64,000 nucleotides of DNA from Azotobacter vinelandii (GTDB lineage Bacteria; Pseudomonadota; Gammaproteobacteria; Pseudomonadales; Pseudomonadaceae), in NCBI RefSeq assembly GCF_001571105.1, contig NZ_BCTD01000016.1. The stretch is one strand, 5' to 3'. The notes below the pieces were generated by a model. That model saw only the letters and a program-made list of their open reading frames with translations. It had not been told where the DNA came from and made no database searches. A program made the position numbers and the translations under genes. Positions 8,133 to 16,514 of this stretch are shown here, one piece after another. Each line of letters opens with the position of its first letter. The first letter of the stretch is position 1.

Positions 8133-9860
8133 GTGCAGTCGACCCTGTGCATCCTGATCGCCGAGGACAGTCCCGCGGACCGGATGCTGCTGGCGACCAT
8201 CGTCGGTCGCCAGGGCTATCGTGTGCTGACTGCCGGCAACGGCCTCGAGGCGATCATGATGTTCGCCCGCGAGCGTCCGCACATGGTCCTGATGGACGCA
8301 CTGATGCCGGTGATGGACGGTTTCGAGGCCGCCCGGCGGATCAAGCAGATGGCCGGCGAGGAACTGGTGCCGATCATCTTCCTCACCTCGCTGACCGAGA
8401 ACGAGGCTCTGGTCCAGTGCCTGGAGGTCGGCGGCGACGACTTCATCGCCAAGCCTTACAACAGTGTGATCCTGGATGCCAAGATCAAGGCCATGGACCG
8501 CCTGCGCCGGCTGCAGGCCACGGTGCTGGAGCAGCGCGACCTGATCGCCCGGCACAACGAGCACCTGCTCAACGAGCAGCGGGTGGCCAAGGCGGTGTTC
8601 GACAAGGTGGCCCACTCCGGCTGCCTCAATGCTCCGAACATCCGCTATATGCAGTCGCCCTATGCGCTGTTCAACGGCGACCTGATGCTGGCGGCCTTCA
8701 AGCCTTCCGGCGGCATGCACGTGCTGCTCGGCGACTTCACCGGACACGGCCTGCCGGCGGCGATCGGTGCCATGCCCCTGGCCGAGGTCTTCTACGGCAT
8801 GACCGCCAAGGGCTATTCGCTGGCGGAAATCCTTCGCGAGATGAATGCCAAGCTCAAGCGCATCCTGCCGGTGGGCGTGTTCTGCTGTGCCGTGATGCTC
8901 AATCTGAGTTTTCAGCGACGGGTGGTCGAGGTCTGGAACGGCGGTCTTCCCGATGGCTATCTCCGGCGCGGCAGCAGCGGCGAGCGGATTCCCCTGCGTT
9001 CCCGTCACCTGCCGCTGGGCATCCTCGACGCCTCGTGCTTCGACGATCGCTACGAGATCTACCCCATGGAGACGGGGGATCGCATCTTCCTGCTTTCCGA
9101 TGGCGTGCTGGAGGCATGCAACCTGGCCGGCGACTGTTTCGGCGAAGGACGGCTGCTCGAAGTGTTCGCCCTCAACCGTCAGCCGGACCTGCTGTTCAGT
9201 GAAATCCAGCAGGCGCTCAGCGCCTTCCGTGGCGAGGCGCAGGACGACGTCAGCCTGATGGAGGTCCATCTGATGGAGGAGGGACAGTTGCCGCATTCGC
9301 CGCTGATCTTCTCGGACTCCGGGCAGAATGCCTCGCTGGACTGGTCGGTCAGCTTCGAATTCCGTGCCGAAACCCTCAAACGCTTCAATCCGCTGCCCTA
9401 TCTGCTGCAACTGCTGCTCGAGGTGGAGGAGCTGCGCATACAGGGCAGCGTGCTTTACACGGTGCTCGCCGAGCTGTACTCCAATGCCCTGGAGCATGGG
9501 GTGATGGGCCTGGATTCGTCGCTCAAGCGCGATGCCCAGGGGTTCGCCGAATACTATCGGGAGCGCCGTACGCGACTGGCGAACCTGTGCGATGGCTATG
9601 TGCGGTTCCATCTGGATCTGCGGCCCGAGGGCAAGGGGGGGCGCCTGAGCATTCGCGTCGAGGACAGCGGTCCGGGTTTCGACGTGCAGCGGATGCTGGA
9701 GCGGCACGCGTTGGCCGAGCACTTGAGCGGGCGTGGCCTGAAACTGGTGCGCCAACTGGCCGACCGTTGCAGTTGGGCGCCCGACGGTCGCGGCGTGTGC
9801 GTGGAGTTTTCCTGGCCCGCTCGGCATAATCCCGCGGATCGCCCCTCGGCCCAGGAGTGA
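8133..9860 (+). CDS. hsbR: HsbR, response regulator with PP2C phosphatase and HATPase kinase domains
   Basis: 575 residues from a GTG start 10 bases after hsbA. The order is a REC domain (about 1-120; acidic EDSPADRM, acceptor Asp in MVLMDALMPVMDG, Lys in IAKPYN), a SpoIIE-type PP2C domain (about 165-375; GDLM...LGDFTGHGLPAA and LLSDGVLEA) and a C-terminal HATPase_c domain (about 410-565; ELYSNALEHG N-box, EDSGPGFD G1, GRGLKLV). HptB phosphorylates the REC domain and thereby switches HsbR between kinase and phosphatase activity on HsbA. All key motifs are intact. Confidence 0.93.
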   Translation: MQSTLCILIAEDSPADRMLLATIVGRQGYRVLTAGNGLEAIMMFARERPHMVLMDALMPVMDGFEAARRIKQMAGEELVPIIFLTSLTENEALVQCLEVGGDDFIAKPYNSVILDAKIKAMDRLRRLQATVLEQRDLIARHNEHLLNEQRVAKAVFDKVAHSGCLNAPNIRYMQSPYALFNGDLMLAAFKPSGGMHVLLGDFTGHGLPAAIGAMPLAEVFYGMTAKGYSLAEILREMNAKLKRILPVGVFCCAVMLNLSFQRRVVEVWNGGLPDGYLRRGSSGERIPLRSRHLPLGILDASCFDDRYEIYPMETGDRIFLLSDGVLEACNLAGDCFGEGRLLEVFALNRQPDLLFSEIQQALSAFRGEAQDDVSLMEVHLMEEGQLPHSPLIFSDSGQNASLDWSVSFEFRAETLKRFNPLPYLLQLLLEVEELRIQGSVLYTVLAELYSNALEHGVMGLDSSLKRDAQGFAEYYRERRTRLANLCDGYVRFHLDLRPEGKGGRLSIRVEDSGPGFDVQRMLERHALAEHLSGRGLKLVRQLADRCSWAPDGRGVCVEFSWPARHNPADRPSAQE

Positions 9861-9866
9861 CTTGGT

Positions 9867-10214
9867 GTGTCCGAACATCTCGATCCCAGCGTTCAGGCGC
9901 TTCTGCGGGAGGTCATGGAGGACGAGTATCCGCTTCTGCTGGATACTTTCCTGAGCGACTCCGAGGCCCGCCTGCATGCCCTGCGCCAGGCCCATGACGC
10001 CCGGGATGCCGAAGCCCTGCGTCGAGCCGCGCACAGCTTCAAGGGCAGTTGCAGCAACATGGGTGCGCCGCGGCTGACCGAACTGTGCCGGCTGCTCGAG
10101 CATCAGGCCCGCACCGGCGAACTGACTCCGGTGTCCGTCCTGCTGGCGCAGGCGGAACAGGAGTTCGCCATCATCCGTACCTTGATCGAGTCCGAACGAC
10201 AGCGTCATCCGTGA
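9867..10214 (+). CDS. hptB: Histidine phosphotransfer protein HptB
   Basis: 115 residues forming one Hpt four-helix domain. The phosphorylated His is in RRAAHSFKGSCSNMG. GTG start, 6 bases after hsbR. In Pseudomonas HptB relays phosphate from hybrid kinases (PA1611, ErcS', SagS) to HsbR and so restrains biofilm and swarming control. It is the last gene of the hsb module; eda follows after 22 bases and may be co-transcribed. Confidence 0.92.
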   Translation: MSEHLDPSVQALLREVMEDEYPLLLDTFLSDSEARLHALRQAHDARDAEALRRAAHSFKGSCSNMGAPRLTELCRLLEHQARTGELTPVSVLLAQAEQEFAIIRTLIESERQRHP

Positions 10215-10236
10215 CGCCCCTGCTGGAGAGAAAAAC

Positions 10237-10887
10237 ATGGTCATGACGATGGATGCGGTGCTGCAGCGTGCGCGTCCGGTGCTCCCGGTATTGGTGATCG
10301 AAGACGCCGAACTGGCGGTGGATCTGGCGCGGGCGCTGCACGCAGGCGGCATCCAGGTACTCGAGGTGACGTTGCGCACCTCGCGCGCACTGGATGCGCT
10401 GGCGGCGATCCGGCAGGCGCTGCCGGACCTGCTGGTCGGTGCCGGCACCCTGATCCATAGCGAGCAGTTCCTCGAGGCCCGCGATGCCGGTGCGCAATTC
10501 GTCGTCAGTCCCGGCTGTACCCAGCGCCTGGCGGCGGCCGCCGACGATTGCCGGCTGCCCTACCTGCCGGGCGTGATGACGCCCTCGGAAGTCCTGCAGG
10601 CCCTGGAGTTCGGCTATCGCTCGCTGAAGCTGTTCCCGGCCAACGGCACCACCAGCGTGAAGATGCTGAAGAGTTTCAAGGAGCCGTTCAGCGGCATCCG
10701 CTTCTGTCCCACCGGCGGGGTGACGCCGGACAATCTGCTGAGCTTCCTCGGTCTGCCCAACGTCGCCTGCGTGGGGGGGACCTGGGTCGCGCCCGCCAGC
10801 CTGATCCGCGCCCGCGCCTGGGACCAGATCACCCAACTCGCCCGCGAGGCCTGCGAACAGGCGGCCAGTTTGGAGCACCATTCTTGA
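10237..10887 (+). CDS. eda: 2-keto-3-deoxy-6-phosphogluconate aldolase
   Basis: 216 residues, a class I aldolase TIM barrel. The glutamate-containing VLEVTLRT and the Schiff-base lysine in YRSLKLFPAN are present, as is FCPTGGV near the phosphate site. It cleaves KDPG to pyruvate and glyceraldehyde 3-phosphate in the Entner-Doudoroff route, the main sugar pathway in pseudomonads. Unlike Pseudomonas, where eda sits with zwf and pgl, here it is attached to a signalling operon and a thioesterase/dusC pair. Its stop overlaps the next start. Confidence 0.93.
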   Translation: MVMTMDAVLQRARPVLPVLVIEDAELAVDLARALHAGGIQVLEVTLRTSRALDALAAIRQALPDLLVGAGTLIHSEQFLEARDAGAQFVVSPGCTQRLAAAADDCRLPYLPGVMTPSEVLQALEFGYRSLKLFPANGTTSVKMLKSFKEPFSGIRFCPTGGVTPDNLLSFLGLPNVACVGGTWVAPASLIRARAWDQITQLAREACEQAASLEHHS

Positions 10888-11318
10888 GTTGGCGGTGGCC
10901 CGCGCCTTTCGTCATCGACATCGAAGTGCTGCCGGCGCACATCGACGGTCTCGGCCACGTCAACAACGTGGTCTACGTCGGCTGGCTGGAGGATTGCGCC
11001 TGGCGCCATTCGCAGAGCCTGGGCCTCGGGCTGGACGAGTACCGGCGCCTGGACAGGGCGATGGCGGTCCTGCGTCACGAGATCGACTATCTGGCCAGCG
11101 CCCGCCTGGGCGAGCGCCTGCAGATGGGAACCTGGATCGTCGATGCGTATCGCGGCCTGAAGATGACCCGCCGGTTTCAACTGCTGCGTCCGGCCGACGG
11201 TGTCACCCTGCTGAGCGCGCAGACCACCTTCGCCTGCATCGAACTCTCCAGCGGCAGGCCCCGGCGGATGCCGGAGGCTTTCGTGGAGCGCTACGGCAAA
11301 GCGCTGATCGACGCCTAG
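10884..11318 (+). CDS. Acyl-CoA thioesterase (hotdog fold, 4-hydroxybenzoyl-CoA thioesterase type)
   Basis: 144 residues from a TTG that overlaps the eda stop (TTGA), with GGAG 8 bases upstream. The only longer in-frame starts lie deep inside eda. The hotdog signature GLGHVNNVVYVGWLED is present; the family catalytic Asp before GHVNN reads HIDGLGHVNN here, so the Asp is in place. Probably hydrolyses a cytosolic acyl-CoA; substrate unknown. Confidence 0.82.
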   Translation: MSWRWPAPFVIDIEVLPAHIDGLGHVNNVVYVGWLEDCAWRHSQSLGLGLDEYRRLDRAMAVLRHEIDYLASARLGERLQMGTWIVDAYRGLKMTRRFQLLRPADGVTLLSAQTTFACIELSSGRPRRMPEAFVERYGKALIDA

Positions 11319-11358
11319 CTTTGCCTCCTTCCGTTCATCCTTGCCGGAAACCTCTCCC

Positions 11359-12339
11359 ATGCGAATCGCCCTGGCCCCCATGGAGGGATTGGTCGACGAA
11401 CTGCTTCGTGACTTGCTGACCCGCGTCGGCGGTATCGACTGGTGCGTGACCGAATTCGTCCGGGTCTGCGACCGTCTGCTGCCGGTCGCCCAGTTCGAGA
11501 AACTGGCTCCGGAGCTGCGGCATGGCTGGCGGACCCGGGCCGGCACGCCGATGCATCTGCAACTGCTCGGTTCCGATCCGGCATGCCTGGCCGAGAACGC
11601 GGCGCTGGCGGCCGAATTGGGCGCGCCGGCGATCGATCTCAACTTCGGTTGCCCGGCGAAGACGGTCAACCGCTCGCGGGGCGGAGCGGTGCTGCTCGAC
11701 GAGCCGGAACTGCTGCATGCCATCGTCCGCGAGGTGCGCCGGGCCGTGCCGGCGCATGTGCCGGTGACCGCCAAGATGCGCCTGGGGTACGCCCGGCCCG
11801 AGGGCGCCCTGGAGTGCGCCCGCGCGCTGGTCGAGGGCGGCGTCGCACATCTGGTGGTGCACGCACGGACCAAGGTCGAGGGCTACCGGCCGCCGGCCCA
11901 TTGGGAATGGCTGGCGCGGGTGCGGGAGGCGGTTGCCGTGCCGGTCTATGCCAACGGCGAAATCTGGACGCCGGCGGATTGGCTGCGCTGCCGGGAAATC
12001 AGCGGGGTGGAGGATGTCATGCTCGGCCGCGGCCTGGTTTCGCGCCCCGATCTGGCCCGGCAGATCGCCATGGCGTGCGCCGGACGCACGCTCGAGCCGC
12101 AGGGCTGGGGTGAGGTACAGCCGCTGGTGCGCGAGTTCTGGCGGCGCGCCCGGCAGCGGATCGCGCCGCGCTACGCGCCTGGCCGGCTCAAGCAGTGGCT
12201 GGGCATGCTGGCGCGCAGTTATCCGGAGGCGGCCGCGCTGTTCGCCGAACTGCGCCGGGAGAACGACTGCGGGCGGCTGGATGCCCTGCTGGGCGTAGAG
12301 TTGCGCGGTATTTTCCCGGATCTGTGTCCGGCGCTCTGA
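11359..12339 (+). CDS. dusC: tRNA-dihydrouridine(16) synthase DusC
   Basis: 326 residues from the ATG of MRIALAPMEGLVD; an upstream TTG would add six residues with no conservation. FMN-dependent TIM barrel. The family motif NFGCPAKTVNRSRGG contains the catalytic Cys, and KMRLGY, VVHARTK and the flavin-binding YANGEIW are present. It reduces U16 in tRNAs. The MEGLVD start and the VEGYRPPAHWEW block are typical of DusC rather than DusA or DusB. Confidence 0.93.
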   Translation: MRIALAPMEGLVDELLRDLLTRVGGIDWCVTEFVRVCDRLLPVAQFEKLAPELRHGWRTRAGTPMHLQLLGSDPACLAENAALAAELGAPAIDLNFGCPAKTVNRSRGGAVLLDEPELLHAIVREVRRAVPAHVPVTAKMRLGYARPEGALECARALVEGGVAHLVVHARTKVEGYRPPAHWEWLARVREAVAVPVYANGEIWTPADWLRCREISGVEDVMLGRGLVSRPDLARQIAMACAGRTLEPQGWGEVQPLVREFWRRARQRIAPRYAPGRLKQWLGMLARSYPEAAALFAELRRENDCGRLDALLGVELRGIFPDLCPAL

Positions 12340-12376
12340 AAGGCGACGCCGGTCCGCTGCGGATCGGCCGGCGAGG

Positions 12377-12523
12377 TCAGGTCGTCAGGCCCGCAGCCCG
12401 CATGATCAGGCGCAGCCCATAGGCGAGTATGCCCAGGCAGAGCACGCTGGCGGTCCAGATCGTCACTAGCCAGAGGAGCCGGCGCGGCCAGCGCGCATCG
12501 TGGTGGTGGCTTCGGGATTTCAT
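12377..12523 (-). CDS. DUF2474 single-helix membrane microprotein (CioX/CydX-like)
   Basis: 48 residues with AGGAG 9 bases before the ATG. A basic, His-rich start is followed by one membrane helix (about 16-38), RRLLWLVTIWTASVLCLG, and a conserved end RLIMRAAGL. This matches DUF2474, the tiny subunit normally encoded beside cyanide-insensitive bd-type oxidase genes (cioAB). No oxidase genes lie in the window, so it is either an orphan or serves an oxidase encoded elsewhere. It was chosen over a 241-residue frame running through the divergent region. Confidence 0.72.
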   Translation of the reverse strand: MKSRSHHHDARWPRRLLWLVTIWTASVLCLGILAYGLRLIMRAAGLTT

Positions 12524-12688
12524 CGGGGATCGCTCCTCGTTCTTCGGGCCGCTTTCCGAAATACCCAGTATGGCCGGATCGGACATCGGAGAGGGCTGCT
12601 GCGGGTCAGGCGCGGAAATCCTCTTGGCGTATTTCCGTGCCTGGCTGGTTTTCCTTCGAGGGGCCGGTTCCGAAAGGGCGTTTCGCCC

Positions 12689-12716
12689 CTTGAAATTCGC
12701 CGGACGGACTCCATCT
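12689..12716 (+). promoter_or_regulatory. Sigma-32 (RpoH) heat-shock promoter of hsp20
   Basis: CTTGAAA at 12689-12695 and CTCCATCT at 12709-12716, spaced 13 bases, match the RpoH consensus CTTGAAA-N11-16-CCCCATNT with a single mismatch. It is 69 bases before the hsp20 ATG. The leader that follows contains a TGCTC segment that could pair with the GGGAG ribosome-binding site, which hints at a ROSE-like RNA thermometer but does not prove one. Confidence 0.75.
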
Positions 12717-12784
12717 GGGAGCCTGCGGGATGCCGGAGCCGGGTCCCGCGACAGAATGCTCGCTGATCTATCGGGAGACTGACG

Positions 12785-13228
12785 ATGTCCGCTTTTTCCA
12801 TGGCCCCTCTGTTCCGCCAATCCATCGGTTTCGACCGCTTCAACGACCTGTTCGAGTCCGCCCTGCGCAACGAGGCCGGCAGCACCTATCCGCCCTATAA
12901 CATCGAGAAGCACGGCGACGAGCGCTATCGCATCGTGATCGCGGCGGCCGGCTTCCAGGAGTCCGATCTGGACGTGCAGGTCGAACGCGGCGTACTGAGC
13001 GTCAGCGGCGGCAAGCGCGAGAATCGATCCGAAGGTGTCACCTATCTGCATCAGGGTATCGCCCAGCGCGCCTTCAAGCTGTCGTTCCGTCTGGTCGACC
13101 ATATCGAGGTCAAGGGCGCCGAGCTGCGCAACGGTCTGCTGAGCATCGAACTGGTGCGCATCGTGCCGGAGGAGGCCAGCCCCAAGCGCATTCCGATCGG
13201 CAGCGGCCGGCCGGCCCTGGAGAGCTGA
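12785..13228 (+). CDS. Small heat-shock protein, IbpA type
   Basis: 147 residues. The N-terminal arm is at about 1-35 and the alpha-crystallin domain at about 36-125 (YPPYNIEKHGDERYRIVIAA opening; AFKLSFRL; NGLLSIEL near the end), with a short tail holding the I-P-I anchoring motif in KRIPIGSG. It is an ATP-independent holdase that binds unfolding proteins and forms oligomers. A sigma-32 promoter lies upstream and a strong terminator follows, so it is a single-gene heat-shock unit. Confidence 0.94.
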   Translation: MSAFSMAPLFRQSIGFDRFNDLFESALRNEAGSTYPPYNIEKHGDERYRIVIAAAGFQESDLDVQVERGVLSVSGGKRENRSEGVTYLHQGIAQRAFKLSFRLVDHIEVKGAELRNGLLSIELVRIVPEEASPKRIPIGSGRPALES

Positions 13229-13245
13229 CCGCTATCCCGGAGAGA

Positions 13246-13269
13246 GGGGCGCCGCTGGCGCCCCTTTTT
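13246..13269 (+). terminator. Intrinsic terminator of hsp20
   Basis: Perfect 8-bp stem GGGGCGCC/GGCGCCCC, 3-base loop, then five T. It also faces the end of the convergent LysR gene. Confidence 0.92.
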
Positions 13270-13275
13270 CGTCGT

Positions 13276-14160
13276 TCAGGAGGCAGGCGCCTCGCGCGCA
13301 CCGTCGAGCAGCGCCATGAAGGCCCGCGCCGCGTTGGACAGGGTCCGCTCGGTGTGCAGGATGTAGCCGAGCTGGCGCGACAGGTGGATGCCGGGCAGCG
13401 TCAGGGATTTCACCTGATCGTCCAGCATGGTGCGTGGCAGCACGCTCCAGGCGATGCCGATGGACACCATCATCTTGATCGTCTCCAGATAGTTGGTGCT
13501 CATGGCGATGCCGGGCGCCAATCCCTCGCGTTCGAACAGGCGCCGGACGATGTGATGGGTGAAGGTATTGCCGCCGGGGAACACCGCCGGATGCCGGGCC
13601 ACGTCGGCCAGGCTCACTTGGGCGTTGCGCGCCAGCGGGTGCTCGGGAGCGGCGACGAAATCCAGCGGATCGTCCCAGACCTTCACCGCCCGCACCGGCG
13701 GCGCCGTCTCCGGTGCCAGGGTGATCACCGCCAGCTCGGCGCGGCCGTGCAGGATCTCCTCGTAGGCCACTTCCGAATCGAGGAAGCGGATGTCCAGCGC
13801 CACCTGCGGATAGGCGCGGGTGAAGGCGCGCAGCAGTGGCGGCAGTCGGTGCAGGCCGATGTGGTGGCTGGTCGCCAGAGTCAGCCGACCGCTGACATCG
13901 CCGTTGAGGTTGTTCAGTGCCCGCCGGGTGTCCTCCAGCACGCTGAGTATCCGGTAAGCTCGCGGCAGCAGCGCCCGGCCGGCCTCGGTCAGCCTCACCT
14001 CGCGGCCGAGGCGGTCGAACAGGCGCACCTGAAGCTGCTGCTCCAGTGCGGCGATACGCTTGCTCACCGCTGGCTGGGTCAGGTGCAGGCGTTCGCCGGC
14101 TTCGGAGAAGCTGCCGGTTTCGGCGACCGCGATGAAGGCATTGAGGCTGGCGAGATCCAT
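13276..14160 (-). CDS. LysR-type regulator divergent from leuC
   Basis: 294 residues. The winged helix-turn-helix is at about 1-60 (SFSEAGERLHLTQPAVSKRI) and the co-inducer-binding domain at about 90-290. It is transcribed away from leuC with 172 bases between starts, the position occupied by the LysR gene PA3122 in P. aeruginosa. Control of leuC by it is inferred from this conserved divergent arrangement; the effector is unknown. Confidence 0.9.
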   Translation of the reverse strand: MDLASLNAFIAVAETGSFSEAGERLHLTQPAVSKRIAALEQQLQVRLFDRLGREVRLTEAGRALLPRAYRILSVLEDTRRALNNLNGDVSGRLTLATSHHIGLHRLPPLLRAFTRAYPQVALDIRFLDSEVAYEEILHGRAELAVITLAPETAPPVRAVKVWDDPLDFVAAPEHPLARNAQVSLADVARHPAVFPGGNTFTHHIVRRLFEREGLAPGIAMSTNYLETIKMMVSIGIAWSVLPRTMLDDQVKSLTLPGIHLSRQLGYILHTERTLSNAARAFMALLDGAREAPAS

Positions 14161-14332
14161 CCGAGAGGTTTCCAGGTAGGAGAGGGTGGTTCGAGTGGGT
14201 GCCTTTGCATTCCTTATGGGAATGCAGCGGATAAAAAATATGAATTTGAGTTATTCCCTGCAAGTCCCTAGCATCCCCCATCGCGCATGGGGGCGGTCGC
14301 CCCCGCAGAACAAAACTGATGAGGAAAGTCCG

Positions 14333-15757
14333 ATGGCCGGCAAAACGCTCTACGACAAACTCTGGGACATGCATGAGGTGAAGCGGCGCGACGATGGCTC
14401 GTCGCTGATCTACATCGATCGCCAGATTCTCCACGAAGTGACCTCGCCGCAGGCCTTCGAGGGGCTGCGCCTGGCCGGGCGCAAGCCGTGGCGCGTGGAT
14501 GCCAACATCGCCACCCCGGACCACAACGTGCCGACCACCCAGGATCGCCAGTCGGGGGTCGCCGCCATCGCCGACGAAACCTCGCGCATCCAGGTGCAGA
14601 CCCTGGACGAGAACTGCGACGAGTTCGGCATCGTCGAGTTCAAGATGAACGACCCGCGCCAGGGCATCGTCCATGTGGTCGGCCCGGAGCAGGGCGCCAC
14701 CCTGCCGGGCATGACCGTGGTCTGCGGCGACTCGCACACGTCCACCCATGGCGCCTTCGGCGCGCTGGCCCACGGCATCGGTACCTCCGAGGTGGAGCAT
14801 GTGCTCGCCACCCAATGCCTGGTGGCCAAGAAGATGAAGAACATGCAGGTGCGCGTGGAGGGCGAACTACCCCTGGGCGTCAGCGCCAAGGACATAGTGC
14901 TCGCCGTGATCGGCCGGATCGGCACCGCCGGCGGTACCGGCCACGCCCTGGAGTTCGCCGGCAGCGCCATCCGCGGCTTGTCCATGGAGGGCCGCATGAC
15001 CCTCTGCAACATGGCCATCGAAGCCGGGGCCCGGGTCGGCATGGTGGCGGTGGACGAGAAGACCATCGACTACGTCAAGGGCCGCCCCTATGCACCGCAG
15101 GGCGCCGACTGGGACAAGGCGGTCGCCCAGTGGCGGGAACTGGTGTCCGATGCCGATGCCGGGTTCGACACCGTCGTCGAACTGAAGGCCGAAGAAATCA
15201 GGCCGCAGGTCACCTGGGGGACCTCGCCGGAGATGGTCCTGCCGGTCGACGAGCGCGTGCCGGACCCGGCTTCCGAGAGCGATCCGGTCAAGCGCGATTC
15301 CATCGTTCGCGCGCTGAAGTACATGGGCCTCGCGGCCAATCAGCCGATCGGCGAGATCAAGGTCGACCGCGTGTTCATCGGTTCCTGCACCAACTCGCGG
15401 ATCGAGGATCTGCGCGCCGCCGCCGAGGTGGCCAAGGGCCGCAAGGTCGCCGCGAGCGTCAAGCAGGCGCTGGTGGTGCCGGGCTCCGGGCTGGTCAAGG
15501 AGCAGGCGGAGAAGGAGGGGCTGGACAGGATCTTCATCGAGGCCGGTTTCGAGTGGCGCGAGCCGGGTTGCTCCATGTGCCTGGCGATGAACCCGGACCG
15601 CCTGGAGAGCGGCGAGCACTGCGCCTCCACGTCCAACCGCAACTTCGAGGGCCGTCAGGGCGCCGGCGGGCGTACCCACCTGGTCAGTCCGGCCATGGCC
15701 GCCGCCGCCGCGGTCGCCGGCCGTTTCGTCGATGTACGCCAATTGCTCCAGGCCTGA
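14333..15757 (+). CDS. leuC: 3-isopropylmalate dehydratase large subunit
   Basis: 474 residues from the ATG of MAGKTLYDK, with GAGGAAAG upstream; the longer frame reaching into the leader has no conserved residues. The [4Fe-4S] ligands lie in IGSCTNSRIEDL and in PGCSMCLAMN. CGDSHTSTHGAFG is the substrate/cluster region. With LeuD it isomerises 2- to 3-isopropylmalate in leucine synthesis. It is followed 11 bases later by leuD. Confidence 0.97.
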   Translation: MAGKTLYDKLWDMHEVKRRDDGSSLIYIDRQILHEVTSPQAFEGLRLAGRKPWRVDANIATPDHNVPTTQDRQSGVAAIADETSRIQVQTLDENCDEFGIVEFKMNDPRQGIVHVVGPEQGATLPGMTVVCGDSHTSTHGAFGALAHGIGTSEVEHVLATQCLVAKKMKNMQVRVEGELPLGVSAKDIVLAVIGRIGTAGGTGHALEFAGSAIRGLSMEGRMTLCNMAIEAGARVGMVAVDEKTIDYVKGRPYAPQGADWDKAVAQWRELVSDADAGFDTVVELKAEEIRPQVTWGTSPEMVLPVDERVPDPASESDPVKRDSIVRALKYMGLAANQPIGEIKVDRVFIGSCTNSRIEDLRAAAEVAKGRKVAASVKQALVVPGSGLVKEQAEKEGLDRIFIEAGFEWREPGCSMCLAMNPDRLESGEHCASTSNRNFEGRQGAGGRTHLVSPAMAAAAAVAGRFVDVRQLLQA

Positions 15758-15768
15758 GGAGACAACGG

Positions 15769-16416
15769 ATGAAAGCCTTTACCCAGCACACCGGTCTGGT
15801 CGCTCCCCTCGATCGCGCCAATGTCGATACCGATCAGATCATTCCCAAGCAGTTCCTCAAATCGATCAAGCGCACCGGCTTCGGTCCCAATCTGTTCGAC
15901 GAGTGGCGTTATCTGGACGTCGGCCAGCCGGGCCAGGACTGCTCGGCGCGTCCGCTGAACACCGGGTTCGTGCTGAACCTGCCGCGCTACCAGGGCGCCA
16001 GCGTACTGCTGGCCCGCGAGAACTTCGGCTGCGGCTCGAGCCGCGAGCACGCACCTTGGGCGCTGGATGAGTACGGTTTCCGCACGGTCATCGCGCCGAG
16101 CTTCGCCGACATCTTCTTCAACAACAGCTTCAAGAACGGCCTCCTGCCGATCATCCTGCCGGAAGCCGAGGTGGACGAACTGTTCAGGCAGTGCGAATCG
16201 ACCGAGGGCTACCGACTGACCGTCGACCTGGCCGCGCAGACCGTGACCCGCCCGGACGGCAAGGCGCTGTCCTTCGAGATCGATCCGTTCCGCAAGCATT
16301 GCCTGCTCAACGGCCTGGACGACATCGGCCTGACCCTGCGGGATGCCGACGCCATCCGCGTGTTCGAGGAAAAGCACCGGCAGGCCAGCCCCTGGCTGTT
16401 CGGCGCGATCAAGTAA
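15769..16416 (+). CDS. leuD: 3-isopropylmalate dehydratase small subunit
   Basis: 215 residues with the swivel domain of the aconitase family. DTDQIIPKQFLKSI and the NFGCGSSREHAPWAL signature are present. It partners LeuC, encoded directly upstream with GAGGAG before its ATG. Length is normal for bacterial LeuD. Confidence 0.97.
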   Translation: MKAFTQHTGLVAPLDRANVDTDQIIPKQFLKSIKRTGFGPNLFDEWRYLDVGQPGQDCSARPLNTGFVLNLPRYQGASVLLARENFGCGSSREHAPWALDEYGFRTVIAPSFADIFFNNSFKNGLLPIILPEAEVDELFRQCESTEGYRLTVDLAAQTVTRPDGKALSFEIDPFRKHCLLNGLDDIGLTLRDADAIRVFEEKHRQASPWLFGAIK

Positions 16417-16422
16417 GCGGGA

Positions 16423-16497
16423 GTAGGGTGGAAAACCGCGCAGCGTTTTCCACCATGGTTTCCGGTGGATAAGGCCATGGGCCGTTATCCACCCTAC
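16423..16497. repeat. Palindromic repeat element between leuD and leuB
   Basis: The 75-base unit opens GTAGGGTGGAAAAC and closes with GTTATCCACCCTAC. Inside it two nested inverted pairs occur: GGTGGAAAAC/GTTTTCCACC and GGTGGATAA/TTATCCACC. This looks like a mobile palindromic (REP/BIME-like) unit, or two fused half-units with different arms. It could form a strong mRNA hairpin between leuD and leuB. No second copy is seen in this window. Confidence 0.7.
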
Positions 16498-16514
16498 GGT
16501 ATAGAGGAAACGCA

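Noticed and set aside
7932..10448. Very long minus-strand open frame (838 codons) opposite hsbA-hsbR-hptB
   Set aside because: It is an antisense shadow produced by high GC third positions; it lacks motifs and a ribosome-binding site, while all three plus-strand genes have intact family motifs.
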